Assembly (NCBI GenBank): GCA_018417955.1
Contig: JACTVC010000007.1
Location: 496,001 to 560,000 of the forward strand
Origin: Laccaria trichodermophora
Lineage: Eukaryota; Basidiomycota; Agaricomycetes; Agaricales; Hydnangiaceae
DNA: 64,000 nt
Direction of reading: 5' to 3'
In this document: positions 21,031 through 33,737 of the stretch, piece by piece
Layout: each line of letters begins with the position of its first letter
Position numbering within the stretch: position 1 is the first letter of the stretch
Made by a program: the position numbers and the translations under genes
Notes under the pieces: generated by a model
Database searches by the model: none
What the model saw: only the letters and a program-made list of their open reading frames with translations
What the model was told of the DNA's origin: nothing

Positions 21031-21479
21031 TATATGTTTGGTGTATGAGGAGGGTGTCGAGGATATTCGAGATTGGGATGAGAGGAGAAAGGATTTCGGG
21101 GCGGGAAGTGGAGGTTGTAGTTAAACCTGAGTTAGGAAAGGGGGGTTTGATAACATTGTGTTCGCTTGCCTATTTATACAAACACGATCGCGTTCTTTCA
21201 CGTGACTACGCGCCTCAATCAACAAAATGAACTCGACGCGTTTCCTCGCTGTATTTGGCTCGTATTTTGGATAATTGCAAACACCTTCGAGATGGGTGTG
21301 CAGATTGTATGGCTGTTGACATTTTTTATTGTGTTTGGAAATGACCATTGACATATCTACATGCGTCGCGTATCTGTTTATTCAATGTTTATTCCTCGGT
21401 GCGAAACATACAGAGACATCACATGACTTTTGATGTGGCCAATCACAACGTCACAGTTTTTGTCCATTTCGTCACAATA
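21031..21479. promoter_or_regulatory. Divergent intergenic region H1/MZM1
   Basis: A 449-bp spacer between the H1 start (minus) and MZM1 start (plus), so it should hold both promoters. ACGTGA and a nearby ACGCG occur near 21200-21240, but no site can be assigned with confidence. Confidence 0.4.
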
Positions 21480-22023
21480 ATGTCGGTATCCCTTGCGTTA
21501 AAGGCGTCCGCCCGTTCAGCATATCGAGATGTCTGGAGAGCATCTTCAGCTTTATTCGCTGGTGATATCTCACTCATCTCGTGCATACCTGTGAATGATT
21601 GATTTCGAGTTGCAGGCGATCCACCAGTTCTTCAAGGTTTGCGGTCTAAGTTAACGTCGAAATGAAAACTCACACTCCCAATAACAACTTAGCCTTTCGC
21701 TCCAAGTTGCGCAACGACGCTATCTTTGCCGCTGAGGCAGCAAAAGATCCGGAGACTTATGAAAGACATAATCACCTAGGTCGGGAAGTCGCGGAGTTCT
21801 TGAGGAAGAATGTTGTTCAAGCTGTGAAGGTGTCAGAACAGGGTGATGAGACGTGGAGTAAGCTTTCGCTCGCCTACATGCCATTATCCGCCCACATTGT
21901 TGTTCAGAAATCCGGCTGACAAAGGAGACGGAGTTGGGCGACAACGAATCGATCAAGAATCCTCCGCCAACACAGTCAAATCGAAGCGCCAGGAAGAGAG
22001 AAAAAGGTGCTCCCCAAACGTAG
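21480..22023 (+). CDS. MZM1: Mitochondrial zinc maintenance protein 1 (LYR family), 127 aa
   Basis: Exons 21480-21561, 21616-21636, 21693-21857 and 21908-22023; the second is 21 bp. The N-terminus has the LYR-like 'ARSAYRDVWRASSALFAGD', then 'FRSKLRNDA', 'VAEFLRKNVVQAVKV' and the signature end 'ETELGDNESIKNPP'. Mzm1 is a mitochondrial matrix chaperone that stabilises the Rieske iron-sulphur protein Rip1 before its insertion into complex III. Its length fits the family. Its stop lies only some 60 bp before the coding frame of the next gene, so the two may overlap in their untranslated regions. Confidence 0.88.
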
Positions 22024-22081
22024 ATATGAACATTTCTGCCCACGTGTCTCAGAGAGAACCTGATTCAGTCCCGGTATAGAT

Positions 22082-22673
22082 GCTGCTCTGCCGGAGTCCC
22101 ATAGAACATCGACTTCCTCCAAAGCCCCTCTACCGCAACACTATTCTGCTCTCAAAAAAGCTCATCTACAACGCTCTATACCAGAATTACGGGAGGAGGA
22201 CCTGGAGGAAACTTTCGTACGAGGTTCGTACTAGTCCCCAGGCTGCGATTTCATTGATAGAACCTCATTGCAGGAAGTGGGCCAGTGCGTGCCATCACAG
22301 TACTTTTCTTGGACATATCCATGAATGACATGTATCATAGGGTGGTCAATCAATTAATAAGACTGAGAACAACGTGCAATTACTTCACAAGCCAACTGGT
22401 CTCCGCGTGTCTTGTCAGGATACTCGATCTCTCTCTCTAAACAGGAAACTTGCACGACGTTGGCTGCTTGAAAAGGCGTGTTCCACGCTCTAGCTCTAAT
22501 CTCGAGTCTAACAGGCGTTCCTTTAGCTGGACAAGTTGAACAACCCTGGGCTCTCGAAAGAAGAAATGAAAGCCGCGAAACAACGAGAGAGAGAACGGAG
22601 ACGGCGGAAAAAGGCAAAGAAGAAAGCGCTTGAAGTGCAGATGACTGACGACGAGCCAGATGATTCGCTTTGA
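22082..22673 (+). CDS. Mitochondrial release-factor-like protein with GGQ motif (RF-1 domain)
   Basis: Exons 22082(partial)-22223, 22274-22284, 22341-22475 and 22527-22673. The 11-bp microexon plus its neighbour encode 'RGSGPGGQ', the GGQ motif that triggers peptidyl-tRNA hydrolysis; it continues 'SINKTENNVQLLHKPTGLR' and ends in a basic helix 'RERERRRRKKAKKKA'. This is the short class without codon-recognition domains (fungal Rso55 / human MTRFR-C12orf65), which rescues stalled mitochondrial ribosomes. The last intron begins GC rather than GT. The first exon, with start codon and targeting sequence, was not resolved; no ATG lies in frame upstream of the microexon after 22023. Confidence 0.8.
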
Positions 22674-22820
22674 GTCTTGTACTAATAAATTGTGAAGTTG
22701 TAAGACTGAAGTCGCTAGGGAACAAATCCAGTAGTTTACTTTTACGGCACATTCCGACCAATAACAAGTTACAAGTCATCTCAACCTGTTAGGCCGTTCG
22801 CCATACTTGATATACTCGAC

Positions 22821-24782
22821 ATGGCCAGTGCCACCGGTCTCCATTCTCTTGCAACCATTATCAAGCGGTGAATATTGGCGTTTGGTCGAGGCCTCATCTG
22901 GTGCTTACCTTCTTTCTCGTCAGTCTTGAGGCAGCCACATCTCGTCTTGAAGACCTTTCCGTATCTCAGGAACACTCCTTAGCCCCCGCAGCTTCAAGCA
23001 AAGTTGTAAATCCACCAGCGACGGCATACACTCCTGTAACACCTCAAGCCCCAGCGCAGTCGTCAGGAGGACCCCCAGCTACTGTTCCAGCCGCAGCCTC
23101 CGAAACACCAAAGTCTGTATCGGCGTTTGATGAACTCATCATAACAGGAAAGGTCAAACCCTTTTTGGAGCTCAGCAAGAGTTTTGCAGGCGCGAGTGTC
23201 ATCGAAGTCGTGCGTGATACTTGCAGGGATTAAGCATACGTTTTGACATATTCCATTCAGGCGACCCTCGTTGAGAAACAATATCATACTCTACGCGCCT
23301 TCTTGCTCGTGGCCGGGTCATGCCAGAAGCCAGACCAGAAAACTGTCGACGGGTTACTCTCCCCGTTGCAAGCGTCGATTGAAGCCATCTCGCGCGCAAA
23401 GGAGGCCAACAGACGGGATCGCGACTGGCTCAATCATCTCACTTTGATTGGTGAAGGTGGTCCAAGTGTAGGATGGGTGGTCAGCGTGAGTCGACCAGTT
23501 ATTTCATTGTTATATGAAAATGTACGATACAGATCTAGCCAAAACCTGGACCATACGTTGGTGACATCAAAGACTCTGTAGAATACTACGGAAATAAGGT
23601 CATCAAAGAGTACAAGGAAAAGTCTGTCCTGCTTTCTTGGCCGTCATTTCTTGGTGCTGACTTTAATAAGGAACCCTAAGCACGTTGAATGGGTGCGAAG
23701 TTTCACAGGTATACTCGACGAGATGCGCAAGTACGTGACAGAATACCACACAACTGGTCTCTCGTGGAATCGCAAGGTATCCAGGTAATGAAGTCGTTTT
23801 CAATTCCGTGGTAACGTTCTTCGTTTCAGGGCGTCACTGTAGAACAATTTCAGCAATCTCAAGGCAGCAGTGGTCCGCCACCGCCACCACCACCTCCCCC
23901 ACCTACTGCAGCACTGCCAGGACCCTCACCCGGCGGTGCAGCAGCAGTCTTTGCAGAGCTTAACCGTGGTGATGAAGTCACTAAAGGTCTGCGAAAAGTC
24001 GACAAGAGCGAGATGACGCACAAGAACCCTGCAATAAGGGCAGGAGGTGTGGTACCAGCAACTCCAGCATCTCCCTCGGGTAAGCACTGGGTACCACTTT
24101 CCTTTTTGGAATTTTTCATATCCAACTACCCTCAGCAGTCAGGAAACCGATCAAGCCTTCCAAACCACATGCGCTTGCAGGGAAGAAACCGGCCAAATTT
24201 TTATTGGATGGTAACAAATGGTTGATTGTAAGTTGCCATATGCTCATTCTCCAAAGCAAAAGCTCACCCTTCTTTTCCTGCCGATAGGAATACCAAGAGA
24301 ATGAATCAGCTATAACAGTGGAGAATGCGGAGATCAGCCAATCCGTCAATATATTCGGTTGCAAGAACACAACCGTTATTATTAAGGGAAAGGTTAATGC
24401 TGTCACCATCGGTAAATGAACTTCATTCCTCCCAAAATTTGTGGCTGATTATAAATTAATAGTTAATAGCACGAAGACCTCTGTGCTAGTGGAATCTGTG
24501 GTCTCATCGATCTCCGTCACCTCATCACAGTCTTTCCAACTCCAGGTCACTGGCTCGGCGCCTATGATTCAACTTGACTCCACGGATTCTGGACAAATCT
24601 ATTTATCGAAAGCCAGCCTTGGTGTCGAGCTGACCACCGCCAAATGCAGTGCCATCAATGTGAGTTTGCCGGTGGAAGGTGAGGAAGAGGGGATTTTCGA
24701 GGAGCACGCTATGCCCGAGATGTTGAAGACGATTGTCAAGGACGGGAAATTGGTAACGACCATTGTCGAGCACGTTGGCTAG
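22821..24782 (+). CDS. CAP1: Adenylyl cyclase-associated protein (CAP), 509 aa, nine exons
   Basis: Exons 22821-22867, 22924-23209, 23261-23485, 23539-23621, 23671-23776, 23830-24079, 24139-24227, 24288-24411 and 24463-24782 join cleanly. N-terminal helical cyclase-binding region ('LHSLATIIKRLEAATSRLED'), helical folded domain up to about residue 275, a proline run near residue 310, 'KKPAKFLLDGNKW', then the beta-helix CARP domain ('ENAEISQSVNIFGCKN', 'QIYLSKASLGVELTTAK'). CAP recycles cofilin-bound actin monomers and links Ras to adenylyl cyclase in fungi. Length matches the family. A Ser/Ala/Pro linker lies near residues 30-75. Confidence 0.93.
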
Positions 24783-25320
24783 TGAACGTATATTTTGTTG
24801 GGCGTGGAATGGGATTTATCCTTTGCATTTACAAAATATACCATGTTGACCGGATGGGATTGATTTCTCAGACGACTAGCTAACACAGAACTTTGATCGG
24901 ACAAAAGGTCGACTCGCAAACCAACCGTCTTACGGACCAGACTGGACCAGAGTATGCTCCCGTTAGGTGGGCTATAAATACCCTGATCATGATTTGATTC
25001 GAATTTGAAGGTGCTCTTCCCTGATGATCCATGCAAATCAGGACGGACGGCCAATTTGATGCTTGAAGCTTGAAGTCTTGAACGTATGTATACTGTATGA
25101 GTTTCTATAATGTACATGTTAACATCCATGTATGTTAGGCGACAGATTATGAGTGACGACAAACAACGGTAAATAATTGAGGCATCGGCCCAAGCCAAAG
25201 TTGAACCAGGCGCGAGTAACTCAACAAGCGCCAACGACTCGTTGCAGCGGACGCGCCTGTGCTTTTTCATGCATATACGACCTTGACGACAACCTTCAAC
25301 AACTTGCCTGCGTGGCTGTC
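24783..25320. other. Intergenic
   Basis: Spacer between the CAP stop and the next start, both plus strand. No coding, repeat or RNA-gene signal recognised; it should contain the CAP 3' end and the next promoter. Confidence 0.5.
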
Positions 25321-27481
25321 ATGGCAGCCGCCTACCCCAACACTGCTTTCTATGCTCCCGAAGCGTCAGAACCTCGAGGAGCATTTCCTCACTCTAGAAA
25401 TCTTTCAACAGTCTCAAGCGCGACGCTTCATACGAGCACCACCTTGCACTCACCCCCTACAGAACCACTGCTTCCACCATCAGCACCTGGCACAGAGGGG
25501 TACTACGAAGTCCTTTCAAGGCAATCTAGGGGTGCGAGTAGATCGTCAGTGCATCTTCGCTGGGACCAAAGCACCGCTGTCGATGGCACCCCTCTCAAGG
25601 GAGAGAGTCGGGGTCTTTGGAACAGAGTCATGCTAGTAAAGTTAAGTCGATGGAAATGGTTGAAAGCGGGTTTGGAGGCAGTCATTGGTGAGCCCTCAAT
25701 CCTTCGTCAATCTGCTTGGGCAATCGGAATATATGGGAAAATCCGATATCGAGCGCTTCGCTCAATGTCATCCTCCGAATTTCGCGCAGTCGCAACATCT
25801 CCGCTTGTGGTCTGTTGCGGTCGCGTTTTTTGGACTTTACGTGATCCATACACTAATTACGTCCACAGGAATTTGGTCGCTATACAATACCATTCGCTAT
25901 TTTTATGCGTTCACGATTTACGAATCCCCTGCTGGGCAGTCATACTCTTTAGCTTTGGGCACAAGCACTGGGCTTTCGTTTGCGTGTCTAGCGTGTGCCG
26001 TCATCCTTGCCTTGTCTGAATCTGCCCTTTCTCTCCACGGGATAGCCTTCCAGCGTCTGTTATCCGCCCGGCAGTGGCTTCACTATATCTCCTCTTTTCT
26101 TTTGATTGCCCCAGCTATCGTTAATTTCGCGGCCGTATTTAGTTGGCGGAATGCTACGGACTCACAACTTATGACCGCACATCGATGTCATGTCGATATC
26201 GATATCATTTGGTCGACATCATACACTCTCTGCAACTTGAAATCCCCCTCCTGGGGGGTCTGGCTCACCCTGTCTGTCCTTCGTCTTCTTTTTACGCTCC
26301 TCCTCCTTGTACGTCCATCAACATCTTGCATCCGTTAACGCCTGCTCACCCTCTCGTAGGTAGCGCACCTCATGATATCTTCGAATTTTTATCGGCTGAA
26401 AAATCTAGGGAATCCCCGTCGCAGCCGCAAACATAAACATCACCAGTCAGACTCTTTTCATACCCCATGTCTGCCACCCCACATGACAGGCCCACTTCTA
26501 CTACCGCACTTCGAGCGAGATACCCGTAAGCCCGAGTCGACACTCTCAGCCAGATCCAAAACTTCCTCCTCTCCTCGGAGTCAAGTCCGCCTTGTCCGTT
26601 CCAAATCGTCGGGGCTGTCTGATGTCGTTTTTGACCCCACGTCATTATATTCAACACCCGCAAACCCTTCCTTTAACCTCCCGGACCAGGGCGCTGATAC
26701 CAATGGTTTTGTCGACCGTTTTAGGTCACTCGTTGCTCAGTATACCCGAGAAACAGAAGAAGCACTCGAATTGGCCAGGTCAGAAGAAACCTCATCACGA
26801 CATACCCTCGAATCCCCACCCCCAAATATCAAAGATCTAAATGACGCTGACCTCCAACCTTCAGCAGGGCTACATGACAGAGACGATGATGAAGGGCATG
26901 GGGAGGATTATGATAATGACAATATCTACCGAACCCGACCGCCCCCCGCCCTAGGATACAATGAGTTGGGGTTGCCGTACCCTCCAGAACAACAAATACG
27001 CATGCTGAATGGGTACATTAGGCGCATGCCGACCATAGAATCAATGGGCTCTAGGGAAATGGGCAGCAGCATTGCCGCTTCGAGTATGTATAGCAACCGC
27101 GATAGGGAGCGAGAGCGATACAGCATGACCACGAATAGTCGACCACCAACGAGGAATAATCGGTCGTCGTGGGACAGCGAAGCACCTAGCCGGACAAATA
27201 GCTTATCGGCGCAGGCGGGGATTCTAGCTGGGTTGACCTCTGAGGTGGGTGAGCTGTTGCGGGCAGAGCTTAGTCGGAGTCCTGCGAGCTCAGGAGTGGG
27301 TGAGTACTCTGCTGGGAGTGGTGCGAGCTATGGCGCGGGTCACAATGACTATTCCTCGTCGACGTCGACGACATCGGGGAGTAGAAGTACAACGCTGTCC
27401 TATCACACGGCGACTATGAGCAGCACGACAAGTGTCACTCCGGTTGCCGTCGAATTTCCGCCCTCCTGGCCTCCGTCCTAG
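25321..27481 (+). CDS. Predicted multipass membrane protein, 642 aa, function unknown
   Basis: Exons 25321-25687, 25869-26308 and 26360-27481 (1929 bp in frame). The first intron, 181 bp, is more than three times the local norm, and open pieces inside it suggest alternative splicing is possible. Residues about 120-310 hold hydrophobic segments ('LSFACLACAVILALSESAL', 'ISSFLLIAPAIVNFAAVF', 'VWLTLSVLRLLFTLLLL'). The C-terminal 330 residues are hydrophilic, Ser/Arg/Asp-rich and probably cytosolic and disordered. No transporter or enzyme motif is seen. Confidence 0.75.
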
Positions 27482-27975
27482 CCTTCAAGTCCACGGCGCT
27501 TGATTTCCTTTATCCCGTCATTCTCGCACGCACTACACATGACTAGACTGCATTTTTGCTTTCCATCAAGATGTATATATATTTATCTATGTCTGCTCCG
27601 AGTCTTTCTATAGTGATGGGCAGACTGTACCCCATAGCATATTCTGCATGGTCTATCTCTGCTGGCAGTAGATAACGATTTGTTGATTGGACACGCATCC
27701 TTAAAACGGTAGAGCCTGGAGGATTTGTTGGCGGTGGCGTCTTTGACAGCTTCGAAGGCCTGGGTGTGACGAGGTTGACACAGCAGGACCTTCACGGTAT
27801 TCGTCACAATGCGAAGCCGCAATGAGGCGTTTCGCGTACTAGCCCCCTGGGAGTGAGCAGACTTTTCACTATCCACACGGAGGTTTCATGTCTGCGATGG
27901 TTTGAGAGAATTGAGCTGCTGAGCTATACCGACTATCCTTTTACATTTCTAGTCCAGGAAACATGGTGTGGAGTT
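27482..27975. other. Convergent intergenic region
   Basis: Spacer between two stops facing each other. It should contain both 3' untranslated regions; no further gene or repeat seen. Confidence 0.5.
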
Positions 27976-28359
27976 TCAAAGCGATTCGGATTTGCATAGC
28001 AAAGCCGGCAGGAAGGGCGACTCTTTGACAACCGACAAACGCGGTTTTTCTGTTGCTGAAACAACGGAAGCTAGCAGCTTTGTAGTATCCCTTGTGTTCA
28101 TTTAGATAGACCTGACTAACATCTCAACAAGTGAACAAGAAAAAACTCACTCCTCTTTGACCCGGACGACCATCGAAGTTCCTTGTTCCGAAACCCACAA
28201 AATGTCGAGATAGATTGACGCGCAGGTCGCGCCGAAAGTCTGCGATAGTGCGTCTGACAAGGCTTTTCTCAAAATGAGGACATCTTGTGTCGACGGCGTT
28301 ATGGAGAATCGGATGTAATGATTTTCTGTGGGGAGTGGATGGCCTTGTTGCATGATCAT
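27976..28359 (-). CDS. RNase P/MRP subunit of the Rpp14/Pop5 family, about 107 aa
   Basis: Exons 28359-28151 and 28090-27976 with a 60-bp intron. The protein has 'ENHYIRFSITPSTQDVLIL', 'ALSQTFGATCASIYLDILWV', 'SMVVRVKEEDTTKLL' and 'RLSVVKESPFLPALL', which fits the small alpha/beta fold of Rpp14/Pop5 proteins that help fold and hold the catalytic RNA of RNase P and MRP in the nucleus. The start at 28359 is the last ATG before the domain; an ATG at 28431 is in frame, but the bases between contain a likely intron (GT...CTTTAG), so an upstream exon may exist. Confidence 0.65.
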
Positions 28360-28799
28360 GTGGTGCGGAGGAAAAGCAGGATGGGAAATCGTAATCTCTA
28401 AAGAATGGAGATGCCAAGTCAGGTGTTGCACCGAGGCGAGAGCACCCCTGGAAGGAACTCAATAGAAGCGGTTCTTTGTTACGAAAGATTAGGATCCGGA
28501 TGTACGTAAGTAATTTAAGATCAAGAGCGAGGTACTTTTGTCTGCAACGTATCCGAGGTATATCAGATATATATATGCAACAAGGATCCAAGGTGAGCCT
28601 ACAAAGATAAGGAAACAGTGAATAATAGATACAACAGGGGTAAGTAAGGAATGTGTAAGGTATACGATGAAAGATATAACAAGTTCCGTTGAAAGAGAGT
28701 GAACGTGGTAGATAGATTAGGTCTACAAGATGCAATGGTGAACCAGAAATGCATGGAGAGATGTCGTATCACCGCGATGTGGAGCAAGGCCGGAGATTA
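28360..28799. other. Intergenic or unresolved 5' exon of the Rpp14-like gene
   Basis: No confident coding sequence. It is the upstream region of the Rpp14-like gene and the downstream region of the Arg/Ser-rich gene, both minus strand. Confidence 0.4.
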
Positions 28800-29752
28800 T
28801 TAGAAGTCGCTACTGCGTTTCCGTCTCGGGGACCTATGTTTCCCTGTAAGCCCCGAAAAGAGCCGAGCCAGCAGAGGCTGTTTTGTAGGTGATTGTGTCT
28901 GATATGCCGAATATGGGAGCTGTGGCGCGTTCTAGGACAAAAGATATATTAATTCCATGAGCATGGCGCAGTAAGGAATGGAAATGGGCATACTGAGATA
29001 TCAATGGGTCTGTTGTATGTGTTGCCCCGATTGTTAGGGTGGAGAGGAATGACGACTGGTTGATCTGGGTACGTTTGATGATGTTTATCCGCCGCATACG
29101 GATAGTGCTGTTGTTGGGCGGGGTTGGTGTAAGAGCGGCGTGGTTTGGGTAGTGCAGCAGGAGCGGATGAGTATTTATTCCATGGAAGTTGATTTTGTGG
29201 AAAGTTGGCAGACGTAGATGAAGAGCGTGGACGAGTAGTCTCAGAAGAGCGGGAAGAATGGCGTGAATGCCTGGGGGGCGACCTAACACGATTACCAGAC
29301 GGGTATACAGCAGCAGGTGGTAAAGTTTGAGAGCGAGTGTGTGTGGCGCGAGAATTACCCGAATGAGGGGGTGAACGGTGTCGGGTACGAGAAGAGGGAT
29401 GCCTGTATTCTCGATCTTGTTCCCAAGCCTGTTCTCGATCTCGATCACCTCGACGGTGCTCGCGATGTTCTCGGTGCTCTCTGTGGTGTCTAGGTGGAGA
29501 ACGGTGTCGAGAGCGACGTTCGTCGTCGTCGTACTCTTCAAGTTCTCTCTGAATAACGAGTGGCTGGCCTGCAGGTGTGGCTGGAGTGAAAGGATTACGA
29601 GGGTTGACGCTGAGAGTACCGTCTACCCAGCGAGCAATACGGTTTTGAGTAGCAAGGTACTTTTCGTAGGCCTCAGGGGAGTAGTCGTACTCGGTCATCG
29701 TGGTGGAGGGTAAGTAGGAAGAAGTCACGCTGGTAACACTTGTCACAGTCAT
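28800..29752 (-). CDS. Arg/Ser/His-rich low-complexity protein, 296 aa
   Basis: Exons 29752-28994 and 28931-28800 with a 62-bp intron, in frame. The N-terminus 'MTEYDYSPEAYEKYLATQNR' is ordered-looking, then 'GTLSVNPRNPFTPATPAG'. The centre has His-Arg-Glu tripeptide repeats and Arg-Ser-Pro repeats ('RSRHRSPPRHHREHREH'), followed by Pro/Tyr/Gln-rich sequence and a short basic C-terminus ('RLFSGLTGKHRSPRRKR'). Composition suggests a nuclear or RNA-associated protein, but no domain is recognised. Two start codons are possible (29752 and 29698). Confidence 0.6.
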
Positions 29753-29835
29753 GGTGTAAACTGAGATGATGCACTTGGTTAATTATAGCAGTCACGGCGG
29801 TATATCATTGAACATATTCTTCTACTTGACCCACG

Positions 29836-32800
29836 ATGGATAATCCAGGATGGCATGCTCAGCGACGTGCACAGAGGGTTCTCTCTTTACCCTTTAAATC
29901 GCTTACCCACGCTGACCATTTCCAATAGGAAAGCCGAGCGTACTATAATGGGCAACGTAGCCCGGATGGTCGCTTTCCACCAACGGAACCTGTCCAGCCA
30001 ATGAACGAGAATTTTATTGGAGGTTTTGCATATCCACCGCATACTCCACCGCCTCCGGCTGTACCACCGAAAGACTATGGGTTCCCCCAACCTCACATGA
30101 CCCAGTCCACCATTACCATCCCACAACTCACAAAGATGTCGGCTATCGAGAGGTCTAAAACTTTACGCGTCGCGAGGATGGAGCCGCATCTTCAGGTACT
30201 TTTCAACCACTTCCTTCTTTGTATCGTGCATTGATCACGTTATTCCGAAGTTCATGTGTGGGCCGTTGTTAAGGTTAATTTTCTCTTCCTTATCTTGCAG
30301 CGTAGCTTCATCTTCGTTGCAGGTATGACAGCGTCGACGAACATGGGATATGGCATGGCGCTGCTTTGATCGTCAGTGCGTTATTTTCTACGACTGTCTT
30401 CTACCCCGTTACTAACTCAGTGTAGCGGCGGATTCTGGTTCAATATATGAGCCTCACCCAACCCTCTCATACGAGTGGGACCCTGATTTCCGAACTACAT
30501 CTCTCAGAACTCCTCCTCCTCCTCGTCAACGAGGTCCTTCTGTCAGCTCTGGGAAATCATCGACCAACGGAAGCGGCTTCAGCAACCAACCAACTCCGCC
30601 TTCTTTTAATCTTGGACCCCACCCAGCAGATCCACATTCCACCGTTCTTCCGACATCCCCGATGGCTTCCCAATTTTCCACTTCATCCGCTTTTGGAAAT
30701 GTGCCTGGCATGCCAAACAGTCGTAATTTGGGTCCTAATGCAAGCAGGGAGGTTGTTACTGGGCAAGAGCTTTGGGTTTATGGTGGACAAGGAGGGTGAG
30801 TTACCAATTAGATTTCATCCCTTTTCCTCGTTCTTCTGCAGAACCTTCAGGACTTTCACGTTCTGGCGCTTCCTTATTAAGATTCCGCTGGGGGAACGTG
30901 AAATGGCAGTATCCTACTCAGTAAATAAGGGACAGCAATTGGAATTTTTTGTTCCAGGCAGAAATCAGAATATGCGTTGGGCTGCTCACTCCGTGCGTAA
31001 TTTGCCTCAACTTTCACCTCTCATGCATGATATTTACTCGCCAATGTCAATCTAGTGCAACGGTTTCTCTGCGGGCGTGAACCCAGACGACTTCCGCGGA
31101 CCGGGTTTCCTGTCGGGGTACGATCCCGTGTGGGTGGATCTTCTCACAAAGCATGCAGAGCAGCCATTCCATGTAATGGTTGGTGGCGGGGATCAGCTGT
31201 ACTGCGATGTGTAAGTGGCCTCGATCTCCTGCTTTTACAATGAGCCTTACAAACCTTCAAGTATGATGCGTGAACCTGAAATGCAGGAATGGGTTTCAGG
31301 GATGAAGCCAGAGGAGAAAAAGCGTTGTAAACTGACGGATGAAATGTCAACTGCGCTTGATCGTTTCTTCTTCAATCACTATTGTCATGCTTTCAGAAGT
31401 GGAGCATTTGCTAGAGCTAATTGTTCAATGTATGTGCGGCTCGATTTTCTTAACATTGCTTGCCAACTTCTCAAACAGACCAATGGTGAATATGTGCGGT
31501 ATGGCAGTCTTCCTTGGCGGTTCCTTGTAGTGTGTTAATGAAGCTGTTGTGGGGGTATAGATGATCATGGTGCGTTAGTTTTATCAAAGAGACAACTTTG
31601 CTGATGACATATACAGATATCGTGCGTACTAACCTTTTCCCGTTCCCTGTCACCTCTGATTCAAGTGGGTTTGACTTACTTGGTGTAGATTGACGGCTTC
31701 GGAAGTTGTGCGTGCATTTACGTCTCTCTCTCTCTCTTGAACTGATACATCTTCCTTTAGATCCGGATGACTTACAGCTCTCTCCTGTCTTTCGCGCGTT
31801 AGTGTTGAATGCCGTCTTATCAACCCTCATCAAATCTAAACGCCGTTTTATCGTCGCAGCATAGGCACAAAAGGATATTTCTTCTTCCTTTTGTTCCAGT
31901 GCTTCATAAACGGTACACTCTTTTCTTCCTCCGGTCTTCGAGGCTTACTCCATCCTCAGCCGACGTTGACGGCATTCAGGACAAACCTGGTCAACACGTC
32001 TATCAATCCCTGATTATCGGTAATCCAGGGCCCTTTATTTCATTCCGCTCGCATTCGTTCTTGACATACATGGGGCCACAACAAGCTCTTCTGTTGTTGG
32101 ATTGTCGGTATGTGTTATTCCTCTGTTTCCCGCTGTTTTTTTGAATGGGTTTTTCCCTTTCATTATTTCCTTGGTCAGCAGTCACTCCAACTGATCACTG
32201 ATATTTGACGAGCACACCTTTCCACCCCCCTCTATATTCTTACTGATTCGACTTGTCTCACCAGAGCTGAGCGGAAAAAGGACCAGGTTTGTAGCCCTGC
32301 GCAGTATGAGAAGGTTTTTCAGAAGTTACGGGCGCTTCCGCCGAGTGTGGAACACCTAGTCGTGCAACTAGGTGTGCTTATTCGAGGACGTTTCGATACC
32401 TAAGATTCATTATCCCGATCTACACAGGTATCCCCATCGCCTACCCACGCATGGTATTTTTGGAGACGGCGCTCGAATCCAAATTTAACCCTCTCGTTGC
32501 TCTTGGTCGGACTGGGTCCTTGGGTCTCTCGGGATTTGTCAATAAGTTCAATGATGAAGCTGAGTTACTTGATGACCTTGTGAATCAATTATCCCGCCCC
32601 CGTCCCTGGCACCCTTCGCTGACACCGTGTTACCCTTCTACAGAACGACCATTGGACAGCACGACATCATAAAGTTTGCAGTCTCCTCCTCACACTTGGC
32701 GCGTGCTTATCTGATCGCCCGTCATAGAAAGAACGCAATTGGTTCATTGAGCAACTGCAGATATTCGCTCGTACGAGACGGATACGAGTCACATTTATCT

Positions 32801-33446
32801 CTGGGGACGTGCATTGTGCTGCTGTCGGTGTCTTAAAGACACTGAAACAAAAAAATAAGACGGAAATACCGCCTCTGAACGACCATCGATATATGCTGAA
32901 CGTTGTCAGCAGTCCGTCTTGTTTCCCGTCCTTTCTATTGATTTTAAAGTCACTCACTGCCAAATTCAACAGGCGCGATTGTAAACACTCCTCCGTTAGT
33001 TTGTGATTTTTACGAGGGGAAAATTATGCTGAACAACATTGGTTGGATTAGACCCAATGGCGTTATAACTATGGTGTCGTCCCTGGCCACCAAGGTACAT
33101 AAGACCTTGCACAGCATCGAAACTGACGAGACAATGGTGATTTCCGCTTTTTTTCTTCCCCCTCTCAGATCACTTCACTAATCTTCTAAAGCTCCCATTG
33201 TTTAAGAGGGAAACTAATGGGCAACCGCGAAAGCAGAAATTCGTGATGGGCAGAAGGAACTGGTGTGCGGTGGATCGCGATGAGAGGACGGGAGAGCTCG
33301 TCTTTGACATTCGCGTAGAAACAGAGAAGGGGTATGGGGTGACTGTTGGGTAGGTTTTGGTTCTTTTGCCTCGATTTTGGCTTACTTGTTTATATCGTTC
33401 TAGTTACCCAGTACGGACGCCTCCACCAGGTTGGAATCGAGGATAA
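29836..33446 (+). CDS. PhoD-like phosphatase domain protein, many exons
   Basis: Starts MDNPGWHAQRRAQR and ends 'YPVRTPPPGWNRG'. Many short exons, including a 23-bp one at 30251-30273 encoding 'FMCGPLLR'. A Pro-rich disordered N-terminus is followed by a beta-rich module ('FWRFLIKIPLG', 'MRWAAHSCNGFSAGV') and the metallophosphatase core with metal-binding motifs 'GGGDQLYCD', 'DDHDLIDGFGSYPDD' and 'SGDVHCAAVG'. This fungal branch is fused to large regulatory regions and its substrate is unknown; bacterial PhoD enzymes are phosphodiesterases/phosphatases. The absence of a signal peptide suggests a cytosolic protein. Individual splice sites were not all fixed. Confidence 0.87.
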
Positions 33447-33737
33447 ATGACTTATCTCTTCTGAAATAAATTTTATTTCCTTAATCTTTCCATTTCCATA
33501 TACCACTATGCTGCTTTGATTCCCAACCAGCTAATCATATGTGGCTTCTGTTGTATTTTATCTGCTGTTTATTTTAACCATGCCTAGCGGAGCTTGGCTC
33601 TATCCACCATAAACTCGTCGCGTTCATCTCGGAGTTTTTTTACATTTCATACGTTTATGAACATATCATTGGCACGGCCTGCTAGCACGAAGACACAGGG
33701 GAAAGCAATGGCCGTGAAGACCAAAGAAACAAAACAC

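Noticed and set aside
28124..28735. 203-codon minus-strand frame
   Set aside because: Partly an out-of-frame reading of the Rpp14-like exon; the true domain is in another frame.
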